From: Streptomyces sp. NBC_01304
GTDB taxonomy: Bacteria > Actinomycetota > Actinomycetes > Streptomycetales > Streptomycetaceae
Reading direction: 5' to 3'
Assembly (NCBI RefSeq): GCF_035975855.1
Contig: NZ_CP109055.1
Span: forward strand, 2,294,001 to 2,358,000
Length of the DNA stretch: 64,000 bases
Positions within the stretch are counted from its first letter, which is position 1; each line of letters starts with the position of its first letter. The position numbers and the translations under genes are program-made. This document shows positions 48,317-56,427 of this stretch, one piece after another. Under the pieces are notes generated by a model, which was not told the origin of the DNA, searched no databases, and saw only the letters and a program-made list of their open reading frames with translations.

Positions 48317-49396
48317 CTAGTCCGCCCTGACCGCCATGTGTACCGTCTGGGCCGTCAGCACGAAGATGTCCGGGCGGCACAGCACGCTCGCCTCGTCGGC
48401 GGGGTCGACCAGGCGGGCGACCGTGGCCAGGTCGTCGGCGTCCAGGCGCTCGGCGAAGGCCTCCCCGAGTTGGCCGAAGAAGTTCGCCACATGGGCGCGG
48501 GCCAGATCGTCGAGGGGTGCGGGCAGGTCGAGGAGGTAACTGCGGGTCGCGGCGTGGGTCAGTCCGGCCGAGGCGAGCAGTGCGGCCCAGTCCTCGGTCT
48601 CGGCCTTGGCGCCGGGCAGCGAGGTGCGCATCTCGGCGAACCAGTTCTCCCTCGCCGCGTCGACGCGGACCTCCAGGCCGGGCCGGCCGATGCCGATGTC
48701 GCGCGGCAGGTGGCGGGCCGGCAGGCCGCCCTCGAGGAGGACCAGGACGCCGCCGGGCGCGAGGTGCTTCGCGAACGCGGCGAGCGCGGCCCGCTGATCG
48801 CCGATGTGGTGCAGGGACTGGCCGAGCCAGATGACGTCGGCGGGGCCCAACGCGCCGAGCCCGTCCGGGAGTTCGGCCAGGTGGGTGCGGGCGCGCGGGG
48901 CGAGCCTGGCGCGCTCGAAGCGTGCGGCGGCCCGCTCCAGTAGGGCCTCGCCGCCGTCCACCGCGACGACCTCGGCCTCGGGGAAGGCCTCGGCGAGCCT
49001 GACGGAGACGGCGCCGGGGCCGCTGCCGGCGTCGATGATGCGGGCGGGGCGGGGGGTGCGGGCGCGGAGGTCGGCGATGATCTGGTCGTAGACCGGGGTG
49101 TAGACGGCGGCACGGCGCTCAAGCGCCTCGCCCATGGTGTTCCAGTCCATGTCCGAGGTGTGGCCGTGGTGGTGGCCGCCGCCGCCCGACTGGTGACCGT
49201 TACCGCCGCCGCCCGACTGGTCACCGTTACCGCCGCCGCCCGACTGGTCACCGTGACCGCCGCCGGGCTGCTGGTCGTGGCCCCCGTGCCCATGCGTCTC
49301 GGGCCGCTGGCCGCTGTGGTGCTGCTGCTGGTCGTGACCCCCGTGCCGGTGCGTCTCGGGCCCGTGGTCGCCGTGGTGTTGCTGCTGGTCGCTCAT
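48317..49396 (-). CDS. Methyltransferase with His/Gly/Gln-rich N-terminal repeats
   Basis: Protein of 359 residues. The last 270 form a class I methyltransferase (IIDAGSGPGAVSVRLAEAFP, then AEVVAVDGGEALLERA and PADVIWLGQSLHHIGD). The first 82 residues are low-complexity: two copies of a GHDQQQHH/PETHGHGGHDQQ-type repeat and three of DQSGGGGNG, with about 15 His. The tail could bind Ni, Zn or Cu, or be disordered. The repeats correspond to DNA tandem repeats, so the length probably varies between strains. The substrate is unknown. Confidence 0.87.
   Translation of the reverse strand: MSDQQQHHGDHGPETHRHGGHDQQQHHSGQRPETHGHGGHDQQPGGGHGDQSGGGGNGDQSGGGGNGHQSGGGGHHHGHTSDMDWNTMGEALERRAAVYTPVYDQIIADLRARTPRPARIIDAGSGPGAVSVRLAEAFPEAEVVAVDGGEALLERAAARFERARLAPRARTHLAELPDGLGALGPADVIWLGQSLHHIGDQRAALAAFAKHLAPGGVLVLLEGGLPARHLPRDIGIGRPGLEVRVDAARENWFAEMRTSLPGAKAETEDWAALLASAGLTHAATRSYLLDLPAPLDDLARAHVANFFGQLGEAFAERLDADDLATVARLVDPADEASVLCRPDIFVLTAQTVHMAVRAD
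49188..49268. repeat. Three 27-bp in-frame tandem repeats
   Basis: Units start at 49188, 49215 and 49242 (GACTGG, then T-G/C-ACCGT). On the minus strand each encodes nine residues of the GGGGNG-x-QS type in the methyltransferase N-terminus. A longer repeat of about 57 bp encoding PETHxHGGHDQQ lies just beyond (to 49390). Confidence 0.75.
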
Positions 49397-49531
49397 CGGG
49401 ATGGCGCCCCTTCCGCTCCTCGCCGCTGTCCCTGCCAGCGTGCTCCGCCCGCCTCGCGCGAGGCAATCTCCGTTGCCGTTTCGGCAAACGCGGGCATGGA
49501 CCGGCCGGTCAGGCCGCCGTCGGCCGCCCGC

Positions 49532-50275
49532 TCAGCCCGGCCGCCGGAACGCCGACAGCCGGTAGACGGGATCGGCCCGCGGCCGGTCCGGTTCCGGAAG
49601 CGCCTCCAGTTGGGCGGCGACCTGCTCGGCCTCGGCGCCGCGCACGGTCAGCCGCGACACGTAGTGACCCCGGCGCACCGCGGCGGCCGTACGCAGCGCG
49701 GACCGGCCCTGCCCGTGCCCCGGGAAGCGGGCCTCCCCCGCCGGCTCCAGGCCGCACGCGCGCGCGTACCCCTCGATGAGATCCGCGCGGTCGGAGGCCA
49801 CGTTCGACAGATGCGGGGCGAACACCGCGTCGATGTCGGAGCCGACGTCGTGCCCCGCGTCCTTGTCGACGGTGGTCACGAAGACCCCGCCGGGGCGCAG
49901 CACCCGCGCGCACTCTCCGACGATTCGCTCGGCCTCGGCCACCGCGACCAGGTGCAGCAGCCACACCGCGCTCACGGCGTCGAACGAGGCGTCCGGGAAG
50001 GGCAGTTGGCGCCCGTCCCCGATGACGACGGCGCCGGGCAGCCGCTCCGCCGCCCTGCGCGCCATGCCCGACGCCGGGTCCACGCCGCTCACGCGCAGCC
50101 CGGGCCGGGCCAGCCTCTCGGGGACGATGCCGGTGCCGCAGGCCACGTCCAGCAGGGTGCGGGTGGCCCGGGGCACCAGGCCCAGGACCGCGGACGCCGC
50201 GGCCTCGGCCCGCGGCACGCCGCCGCGCGTCTCGTCGTAGTCGGCGGCTTCCTTGGTGTAGTCGAGCAGCACCAC
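49532..50275 (-). CDS. Class I SAM-dependent methyltransferase
   Basis: Protein of 247 residues. Motif I is TLLDVACGTGIVPERLARPG, then VSGVDPASGMARRAAERLPG and the UbiE-like FPDASFDAVSAVWLLHLV and ECARVLRPGGVFVTTV. It starts at the GTG at 50275, 3 nt after the pterin dehydratase stop, so the two are co-transcribed. The substrate is not evident. Confidence 0.92.
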   Translation of the reverse strand: MVLLDYTKEAADYDETRGGVPRAEAAASAVLGLVPRATRTLLDVACGTGIVPERLARPGLRVSGVDPASGMARRAAERLPGAVVIGDGRQLPFPDASFDAVSAVWLLHLVAVAEAERIVGECARVLRPGGVFVTTVDKDAGHDVGSDIDAVFAPHLSNVASDRADLIEGYARACGLEPAGEARFPGHGQGRSALRTAAAVRRGHYVSRLTVRGAEAEQVAAQLEALPEPDRPRADPVYRLSAFRRPG

Positions 50276-50278
50276 GGC

Positions 50279-50584
50279 TCAGCTCGCTCCGTGGCCCGGG
50301 GCGAACTCCTCGACCCTTCGCGCCAGTTCGAAGTCCTTGTCCGTCACGGCCCCGCCCACGCTGTGCGTGTTCACCGACAGGGACACCGTGTTGTACCCGA
50401 GCGAGAGGTCCGAGTGGTGGTCGAGTTCCTCCTGCACCTGCGCGATGTGCACGACCATCGCGGTGGCCGCGAAGTGCGAGCCGAGCCGGTACGAGCGAGC
50501 GATGCGGTCACCGTCGAGGGACCAGCCGGGAAGCTCCGCGAGCCGGTCCTCGATCTCCTTCTGCGACAGCGGTGCGAGTGCCAT
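50279..50584 (-). CDS. 4a-hydroxytetrahydrobiopterin dehydratase (PCD/DCoH)
   Basis: Cytoplasmic enzyme of 101 residues that dehydrates 4a-hydroxy-tetrahydropterin to recycle pterin cofactor. The signature HHSDLSLGYNTVSLSVNTHS carries the catalytic His residues, preceded by FKFAATAMVVHIAQVQEELD-like residues 37-55. GGAG lies 8 nt before the ATG at 50584. No aromatic amino-acid hydroxylase is in the window. Confidence 0.93.
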   Translation of the reverse strand: MALAPLSQKEIEDRLAELPGWSLDGDRIARSYRLGSHFAATAMVVHIAQVQEELDHHSDLSLGYNTVSLSVNTHSVGGAVTDKDFELARRVEEFAPGHGAS

Positions 50585-50668
50585 GGCCGCGCTCCTTCGT
50601 TCCTCGATGCGTTTCAGCGCTTTCAGCCTGCCACAAGGGACCGACATTCGATCGGCTACGGTCGACGT

Positions 50669-51469
50669 ATGACAACTGTCGCGCCAGGTAAGGGCGCCGG
50701 CCCGCTCCTGAGGGGCTGGCGCGAGCAGCGCCGGATCAGTCAGCTGGACCTCGCGCTGCGCGCCGATTCCTCCGCACGGCACATCAGCTTCGTCGAGACG
50801 GGCCGCTCCCGCCCCAGCGAGGAGTTCCTGCTGCGGCTCGCCGAGCACCTGGAGATCCCGGTACGGGACCAGAACGCCCTGCTGCTCGCGGCGGGCTACG
50901 CACCCCGCTTCCCCGAGACCTCGATGGACGATCCCTCGTTCCAGTCCGTTCGCGAGGGTCTGGAGCAGCTGCTGCGCGGCTACGAGCCGTACCCGGCGCT
51001 GATCGTGGACGCCAAGTACGACGTCATCGCCGCCAACCGGGGCATCGCGATGCTCATGGACGGCCTGCCCGAGCACCTTCTCGCGCCGCCGCTGAACGCG
51101 ATGCGCCTCACCCTCCACCCCGAGGGCCTCGCCCCGAGGATCCGCAATCTCGGCGAGTGGCGGGGACATCTGCTGCACCAGATGGAGCGCCAGATCGCCC
51201 TGCAACGCTCTGACGCGGTGCGGGAGTTGTACGAGGAGGTGGCCGGGTACCCGGTGGCCGACCCCGGCGAGAGTGCGGCGGACGCCGGCCCGGTGGCCTA
51301 TCTCGCGCTGCCGCTGCGCATCGAGCACGAGGGCCGGATCCTGTCCTTCGTGTCGTCGATCTCGACGTTCAACACACCCATGGACGTGACCGTCGCCGAG
51401 CTGGCCATCGAGACGCTGCTCCCGGCCGACCCGGCGACGGTCAAGTACCTGCAGATGCTCATGCCTTGA
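50669..51469 (+). CDS. XRE family regulator with MmyB-like domain
   Basis: Regulator of 266 residues. The HTH is LLRGWREQRRISQLDLALRA, with a conserved RHISFVETGRSRPSEEFLLR. The C-terminal two-thirds is the MmyB-like ligand-binding domain (PYPALIVDAKYDVIAANRG). The ATG at 50669 lies close to a TACGGT-type -10, so the mRNA may be leaderless. It is divergent from the pterin dehydratase gene and overlaps a membrane protein gene by 11 nt at the 3' end. Confidence 0.92.
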   Translation: MTTVAPGKGAGPLLRGWREQRRISQLDLALRADSSARHISFVETGRSRPSEEFLLRLAEHLEIPVRDQNALLLAAGYAPRFPETSMDDPSFQSVREGLEQLLRGYEPYPALIVDAKYDVIAANRGIAMLMDGLPEHLLAPPLNAMRLTLHPEGLAPRIRNLGEWRGHLLHQMERQIALQRSDAVRELYEEVAGYPVADPGESAADAGPVAYLALPLRIEHEGRILSFVSSISTFNTPMDVTVAELAIETLLPADPATVKYLQMLMP

Positions 51470-51875
51470 GCTGTCGCAGCGCCGCCCACTGCAGCCCCGC
51501 GAAGCCCGCGACGGTCGCCGCCTGCAGCGGGATCCACACGGCCCCCGCGGTGCTCGGCGACAGCCAGGCGGCGAGGGCGACGATGCTCACGACGGCCCAG
51601 ACCGCGTTGATCTCGACGACCGCGCGGACGGGGAACACCGGGGGCCGCTTCCGCGTCGCCAGGAAGCCGACCCCCGCGGCGTACAGCGTGAGGAAGGCGC
51701 CGAGCTCGAACAGCAGCGTCGAGCCGACCCCGAGAAGCCGCCCTAGGGGCCCCGAAAGGGCAAGGTAGGCGAGCCCGTTGGCCGCGGTGACCACCGCGTC
51801 CAGGGCGAGGAAGCGGCGCAGCACGGTCGTCGGCTCGGTGGTGCGGGCGAGGGCGGTGAGCTGGATGGCAGCCAT
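51459..51875 (-). CDS. Four-helix membrane protein
   Basis: Protein of 138 residues with four hydrophobic segments (VVTAANGLAYLALSG, LFELGAFLTLYAAGVGFLAT, INAVWAVVSIVALAAWL, AVWIPLQAATVAGFAGLQW). GGAGG lies 10 nt before the ATG at 51875. Proteins of this shape are often found beside MmyB-like regulators in actinomycetes. Function unknown. Its 3' end overlaps the regulator gene convergently. Confidence 0.85.
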   Translation of the reverse strand: MAAIQLTALARTTEPTTVLRRFLALDAVVTAANGLAYLALSGPLGRLLGVGSTLLFELGAFLTLYAAGVGFLATRKRPPVFPVRAVVEINAVWAVVSIVALAAWLSPSTAGAVWIPLQAATVAGFAGLQWAALRQLKA

Positions 51876-51989
51876 GGTCGTTCGACCTCCGTCGAGTGGT
51901 GGTGGCCCGGTGGGGCCGGACACCGGAGCGGAGTGCGCCGCCCCGGGATCCGGTGGTCATCACCCTGCCGGGGCGGGCCCGGGGCGTCG

Positions 51990-52006
51990 ATTACCTCTGA
52001 GGTAAT
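51990..52006. promoter_or_regulatory. Perfect palindrome in divergent promoter
   Basis: ATTACCTC and GAGGTAAT around one T, lying 115 nt upstream of the membrane-protein gene start and 137 nt before the ABC ATPase start. Arm length and symmetry fit a TetR- or MerR-like operator, though no such gene is adjacent. Confidence 0.5.
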
Positions 52007-52037
52007 GCGGCTCGGCACGGCCTGGAGGCGCACTGGG

Positions 52038-52055
52038 GGTGTAGCGGGCTCCACC
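52038..52055 (+). promoter_or_regulatory. Shared 18-bp operator upstream of the ABC exporter
   Basis: GGTGTAGCGGGCTCCACC is identical at 17 of 18 positions to the palindrome before the histidine kinase (57619-57636). It lies 88-105 nt before the ATPase start and is the probable binding site of the response regulator at 55780. Confidence 0.65.
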
Positions 52056-52142
52056 GCGGGACGGGTATCTGCTCCCTCGTGCCCGGCCCGCCCGATTCCT
52101 ACCGTGATCAGTGACGTATCCGATCACGAGAGGACGTACGAG

Positions 52143-52997
52143 ATGCTCAGGCGGCGCACCGGCACGGAACCCGACGGCAGCGGGGACGGTGGCGGCACGG
52201 CGGTACTGGCCGAACCGGTGCCCGCGCTCGATCTCGACGCGGTGAGCCGGGAGTACCAGCAGGGCGTGCCCGCGCTCGACGCGGTCAGTCTCACGCTGCC
52301 GCCGGGGCGGATGCTGGCCGTCATGGGCCGTTCCGGTTCGGGCAAGTCGACGCTGTTGCAGTGCGCGGCGGGGCTCGACCGGCCGACCTCGGGCACGGTG
52401 CGGATCGCGGGCACGGATCTGGCCGGGCTGAAGGAAACGTCCCTGACCAGGCTGCGCCGGGACCGGATCGGGTCTGTGTTCCAGGCGCTGAATCTGGTGC
52501 CGTCGCTGAGCGTCCTGGAGAACGCGGCACTGCCGCTGCTGCTGGCGGGAGGCAGTCCGGGTTCGGGTTCCGCTTCTGGATTCGCCTCCGGTTCCGTCTC
52601 CGGTTCCGTCTCGGCGCACGAGGGTTACGAGGAGCGGGCGTTGCGGGCCCTGGAAGCGGTGGGTCTGGCCGACCGTGCCGCGGAGGCGCCGGCCCGGCTG
52701 TCCGGCGGGCAGCAGCAGCGGGTGGCGATCGCCCGCGCGCTGGTCAACGAGCCCGAGGTGGTGTTCGCGGACGAGCCGACGGGCGCCCTCGACCCGGTGA
52801 CCGCGGCCGAGGTGCTCGCCCTGCTTCGGCAGGCCGTGGACCGGTCCGGGCACACGGTGGTCATGGTCACGCACGATCCGGCGGCCGCCGAGTGGGCGGA
52901 CGAGGCCGTCTTCCTGGACCGGGGCCGGCTCGTGGGCAGCTTGGTGCAGCCGAGCGCGGAGGAAGTCCGGGGCGCACTGCGGGGGTTGGGCCGATGA
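52143..52997 (+). CDS. ABC transporter ATP-binding protein (MacB/LolD type)
   Basis: ATPase of 284 residues that powers an FtsX-type exporter. Walker A is MGRSGSGKST near residue 62, signature LSGGQQQRVAIARAL, Walker B VVFADEPTGALDP and the LolD-like MVTHDPAAAEWAD. A Gly/Ser-rich insertion (residues 138-160, SPGSGSASGFASGSVSGSVS) from a short tandem repeat sits between the Q-loop and the signature. GAGAGGA precedes the ATG at 52143. It overlaps the permease gene by ATGA. Confidence 0.93.
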   Translation: MLRRRTGTEPDGSGDGGGTAVLAEPVPALDLDAVSREYQQGVPALDAVSLTLPPGRMLAVMGRSGSGKSTLLQCAAGLDRPTSGTVRIAGTDLAGLKETSLTRLRRDRIGSVFQALNLVPSLSVLENAALPLLLAGGSPGSGSASGFASGSVSGSVSAHEGYEERALRALEAVGLADRAAEAPARLSGGQQQRVAIARALVNEPEVVFADEPTGALDPVTAAEVLALLRQAVDRSGHTVVMVTHDPAAAEWADEAVFLDRGRLVGSLVQPSAEEVRGALRGLGR

Positions 52998-55630
52998 GCG
53001 CCCGGGGCAAAGGGGTGAGGAAGTTCGACGGAGCAGGCAAGGAAGCGGCCAGGGAGGGCGCGCACGCCCCCGCCCTGCTCGCCAAACGCTCCCTGCGCAG
53101 CCACCGCAAGGCCTGGGGCACGGTGTTCGCCGCGCTCGCCCTCACCTCGCTGCTGCTCGGCACCTTCGCGCTGACGTTGGTGTCCACGGCTGTCGGGCAC
53201 GCGCGCGTGGAGCGCTATGCGGCGGCCCCGCTGGTGGTGACCGGCGACCAGACCACGCACTTCACGGCCAAGCCGTGGGGCAGCGAGCCGAAGACCGCGA
53301 AGGCGTCCCTGACCGAACGGGTCGGGGTGCCGGAGCCTGCGGTGGGCGTGGTGGGCGACGTGCCCGGGGTACGCGAGGCGGTGCCGGACGTCGCGTTCCC
53401 GGTGGCCGTGGCGGGCAAGTCGGCGGTACAGGGCCGCCCTTGGGCAGCGGCGGAGCTGGCCCCTTACCCGATCAAGGAGGGCCGTGCGCCCTCGAAGGAC
53501 ACCGAAGTGGTCGCGGCGGGCCTGGCCGCCTCCCCCGGGACCCGGCTCACGGTGACCGCGCCGGACGGCACTCCGAAGACGTACACGGTCGTCGGCACCA
53601 CGGACGCCGATGGCATCCACGGAGGCGGCGGTCCGGACGCGGTCTACTTCACGACGCCCGAGGCCCGTTCCCTGGCAGGCCGCCCTGCCGCCTCCGTGGA
53701 CGCCATCGGCGTCCTGCCCGAACGGGGCGTGTCCGTCGGCGAGTTGTAGGCGCGCGTGCAGGACGCCCTGAACCGGGCCGGCCTGCAGGACGTCGGCGCG
53801 GGCGACCGCGCCAAGGACGACACCGGCGGGCTCAAGGTGCTCGCAGGCGACGCCCGCGGGACGGCCGAACACCTGGACGCGCCGCCCGCGCGTACGGGCC
53901 TTCTCGAAATGCTCGGATCGGTGTCGGCGACGCTGCTGATGGTCGCCGTGCTCGTCGTGTCCTCGCTCCTCGTGCAGGCACTGCAACAGCGGGCGGGCGA
54001 ACTGGCGCTGCTGCGCGCCGTCGGGGCGACACCCCGACAGGTGCGGGCGGCGGTGGGCCGTGAGGTGACGCGGGTGGCGCTGCGTCCCGCGCTGCTCGGC
54101 GCGGCGGCCTCGATCCCTTCCTTCCTGGGCCTCCTGGCGCTCCTGCGGGCCCGCGAAGTCCTCCCTCCGGGCCTCGAACTTCCCACCCCCGCCTGGCTGT
54201 TCACACTGCCCCTGGCCACGGCGGCACTGACGCTCGGCGTGGCCCGGCTGACCGCCGCGATCGCGTCCGCGCGTGCGGCGAAGGTGCGGCCCGCGCAGGC
54301 GCTGGGCGAGGCCGCGACCGAGCCGCGCGTGCTGGGCAACAAGCGGCGGATCACCGGCCTCGTGCTGCTGTTCGCCGGCCTGAGCTCGGCGGGTACGGCC
54401 ACCACGCAGAGCGGCGACGCGGCGGCTGCCGCGGCCGGGGCCGCCGCGGTCACGATGGTCATCGGTTGCGCGCTCCTCGGGCCGTGGATCGCCCGGGGCG
54501 CGATGGCCGTCCTGAACCGACCACTGCGTGCCCTCGGCGGCGTCGGCGGGCGCCTCGCCGCGGCCGACTCGACGGCGAACCCTCGTCGCCTCGGGGCCGC
54601 GATCACCCCGATCGTGCTGGTCACGGCGTTTGCCGCGGTGCAGCTCGGGGCCGGTACGACGATGGCGCGGGCCGGCGACGCGCAGGCCGCGCAGGCGCTG
54701 CGGGCGGACCTCGCGGTGACCGCGCCCGCCCTGCCCGCCGGTGCGGCGGACCGGATCCGGTCCCAGGCCGGCGTGGCGGCGGCCACGGAGGTGCTGCCCA
54801 GCACGGTGGTCCTTGCCCACCACGAGACGGGCGAGCCGCGCCTGGACCGGCTCCCGGTCCTCGGCGTGACCCCGCGCGGACTGGCCCGCACCCTCGACCC
54901 CGGTGTCGAGCAGGGCTCCCTCGACGGGCTGCGCCCCGGCAGGGTGTCGGTCGGCCGGGACCGGGCCGCCTCGCTCGACCTGTCCCTGGGCAGCACGGTG
55001 CGGCTCCGCTTCGGTGACGGGGTCGAGGCGCCGCTGAAGGTGGCCGCCATCCATGAACGCGCGCTCGCGGTGGGCGACTTCCTGCTCTCGCGTGAGCAGT
55101 TGGCACGGCATGTGGCTGCGCCCGGCGCCGCGCAGGTGCTGATCGCCATGAAGCCCGGCTCTTCGGTTTCCGCCGTACGCGACCGGGTCGAGCGGGCGGC
55201 CGGGCCCGGGGTGGCGGTGTCCGAGCACCCCTCTTTCCCCCGACTCCGGTTGGAGGGCGAGGAGTTGAGCGGGCTGCTCGGGCTGGTCGCGGTTGCGGCG
55301 ATCGGCGGGTTCACGGCGCTGGCCGTGCTCAGCACGCTCCGGCTGATCACCATTGGCCGGCGGCCGCAGCTTCGGTTGTTGCGGCTGGTGGGGGCGGGGC
55401 GGGCCCAACTGCGGCGGATGCTGCGGGCGGAGGCCGCTGTGGTGGCTGCGGTCGGGTTGGTGGTCGGTGCGGCCGTCGCGCTGGTGCCACTGCTGGCGTT
55501 CAGCGTGGCACTGACGGGTTCGCTGCCGTATCTGCCTTTGGCGCAGGGCGTGGCGATCGTCGGAGTCGTGGTGGTGACCGCTTACGCGGGGGTGCTGTTG
55601 CCGGCTCGGCGGGCGTTGCGTCGAGGCTGA
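52994..55630 (+). pseudogene. FtsX-family ABC permease interrupted by an in-frame amber codon
   Basis: The reading frame for an 877-residue permease runs from the ATG at 52994 to the stop at 55628, but TAG at 53747-53749 (codon 252) breaks it. Codons 1-251 encode the first transmembrane helix (FAALALTSLLLGTFALTLVS) and part of the extracytoplasmic domain. Codons after the stop continue in the same frame with no overlap: ARVQDALNRAG, then three helices (LMVAVLVVSSLLVQAL), a second module and the C-terminal FtsX core. A GTG at 53756 has no ribosome site. A change of GAG to TAG would explain it; sequencing error or stop-codon readthrough are alternatives. The two fragments are 52994-53749 and 53756-55630. 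Confidence 0.82.
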
Positions 55631-55643
55631 GGCAGGGACATTG

Positions 55644-55774
55644 CCCCCACCCCGCCCCTTCCCGAAAGTCCTCAATCGCCGGACGGGCTGACAAAGTCAG
55701 CCCGTCCGGCGATTGAGGACACCGCCCGGAGGGCGGAAAGCTCCGCAGGATTTCGGGAAGGGGCGGGGTGGGGA
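55644..55774. repeat. Dispersed palindromic repeat, copy 5 (most complete)
   Basis: Nested inverted repeat between convergent genes. Outer arms: CCCCACCCCGCCCCTTCCCG and its complement near 55756-55774. The inner 24-bp arms are perfect complements: 55668-55691 begins GTCCTCAATCGCCGG and 55697-55720 ends CCGGCGATTGAGGAC, with a 5-nt centre. It is probably a strong bidirectional terminator and shows the full structure of the family. Confidence 0.85.
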
Positions 55775-55779
55775 AGAAA

Positions 55780-56427
55780 TCACCCCGCGTTCAGATACGC
55801 CAGCACAGCCCGAACCCGCCGATGCCCACTGTCACTCGGCGGAAGCTTCAGCTTCGTGAACACATTGCCCACATGCTTGTGCACCGAACGCTCCGTCACG
55901 ACAAGGACCTTGGCAATGGTCGCATTGTCGTGCCCCTCCGCCATGAGCTTCAGCACCTCGCGCTCACGCGGCGTCAGCAAAGACAGCGGATCGTCCTTGC
56001 GCCGCCGCGCCATCAGCTCCGTCACCACCTCGGGATCGAGCGCCGTACCCCCCGCCGCCACCCGATCCAGCGCGTCCAGGAACTCATCGACCCGCCCGAC
56101 CCGGTCCTTCAACAGATAGCCCACGCCCCGCGCACCCCCGCCCAGCAACTCCGCCGCATAGGTCTCCTCGACGTACTGGGACAGCACGAGCACCGGCAGA
56201 TCCGGCAGCGATTCCCGCGCGGCCAGCGCGGCCCGCAGGCCCTCGTCGCGGAAACCGGGCGGCATGCGGACGTCCAACACCGCGGCGTCGGGGCGGTGTT
56301 CGAGGAGGAGCGGCAGCACCTCGGGGCCGGTCGAGGCGACCCCGGCGACCTCGTGCCCGGCCGAACTCAGGAGCAGCACAAGGCCCTCTCTCAGCAGGGC
56401 GTTGTCCTCGGCGATCACCACACGCAC
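55780..56427 (-). CDS. NarL/LuxR-type response regulator
   Basis: Response regulator of 215 residues. The receiver has the acidic pair in IAEDNALLREGL, phosphoacceptor Asp52 in VLDVRMP and the conserved Lys in YLLKDRVG. The LuxR HTH is LLTPREREVLKLMAEGHDNA, then TERSVHKHVGNVFTKL. The GTG start overlaps the kinase stop by 13 nt. Its likely target is the 18-bp palindrome before both the kinase and the ABC exporter. Confidence 0.95.
   Translation of the reverse strand: MRVVIAEDNALLREGLVLLLSSAGHEVAGVASTGPEVLPLLLEHRPDAAVLDVRMPPGFRDEGLRAALAARESLPDLPVLVLSQYVEETYAAELLGGGARGVGYLLKDRVGRVDEFLDALDRVAAGGTALDPEVVTELMARRRKDDPLSLLTPREREVLKLMAEGHDNATIAKVLVVTERSVHKHVGNVFTKLKLPPSDSGHRRVRAVLAYLNAG

Noticed and set aside
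49140..49390. A CRISPR-like array in the regular 27-bp repeats
   Set aside because: The units are contiguous and coding (GGGGNG-type residues), without unique spacers or cas genes.
52625..55675. A 1,016-codon minus-strand open frame that could replace the broken permease
   Set aside because: The plus strand shows ABC ATPase and FtsX features across the same region. The minus frame has none and no ribosome site.
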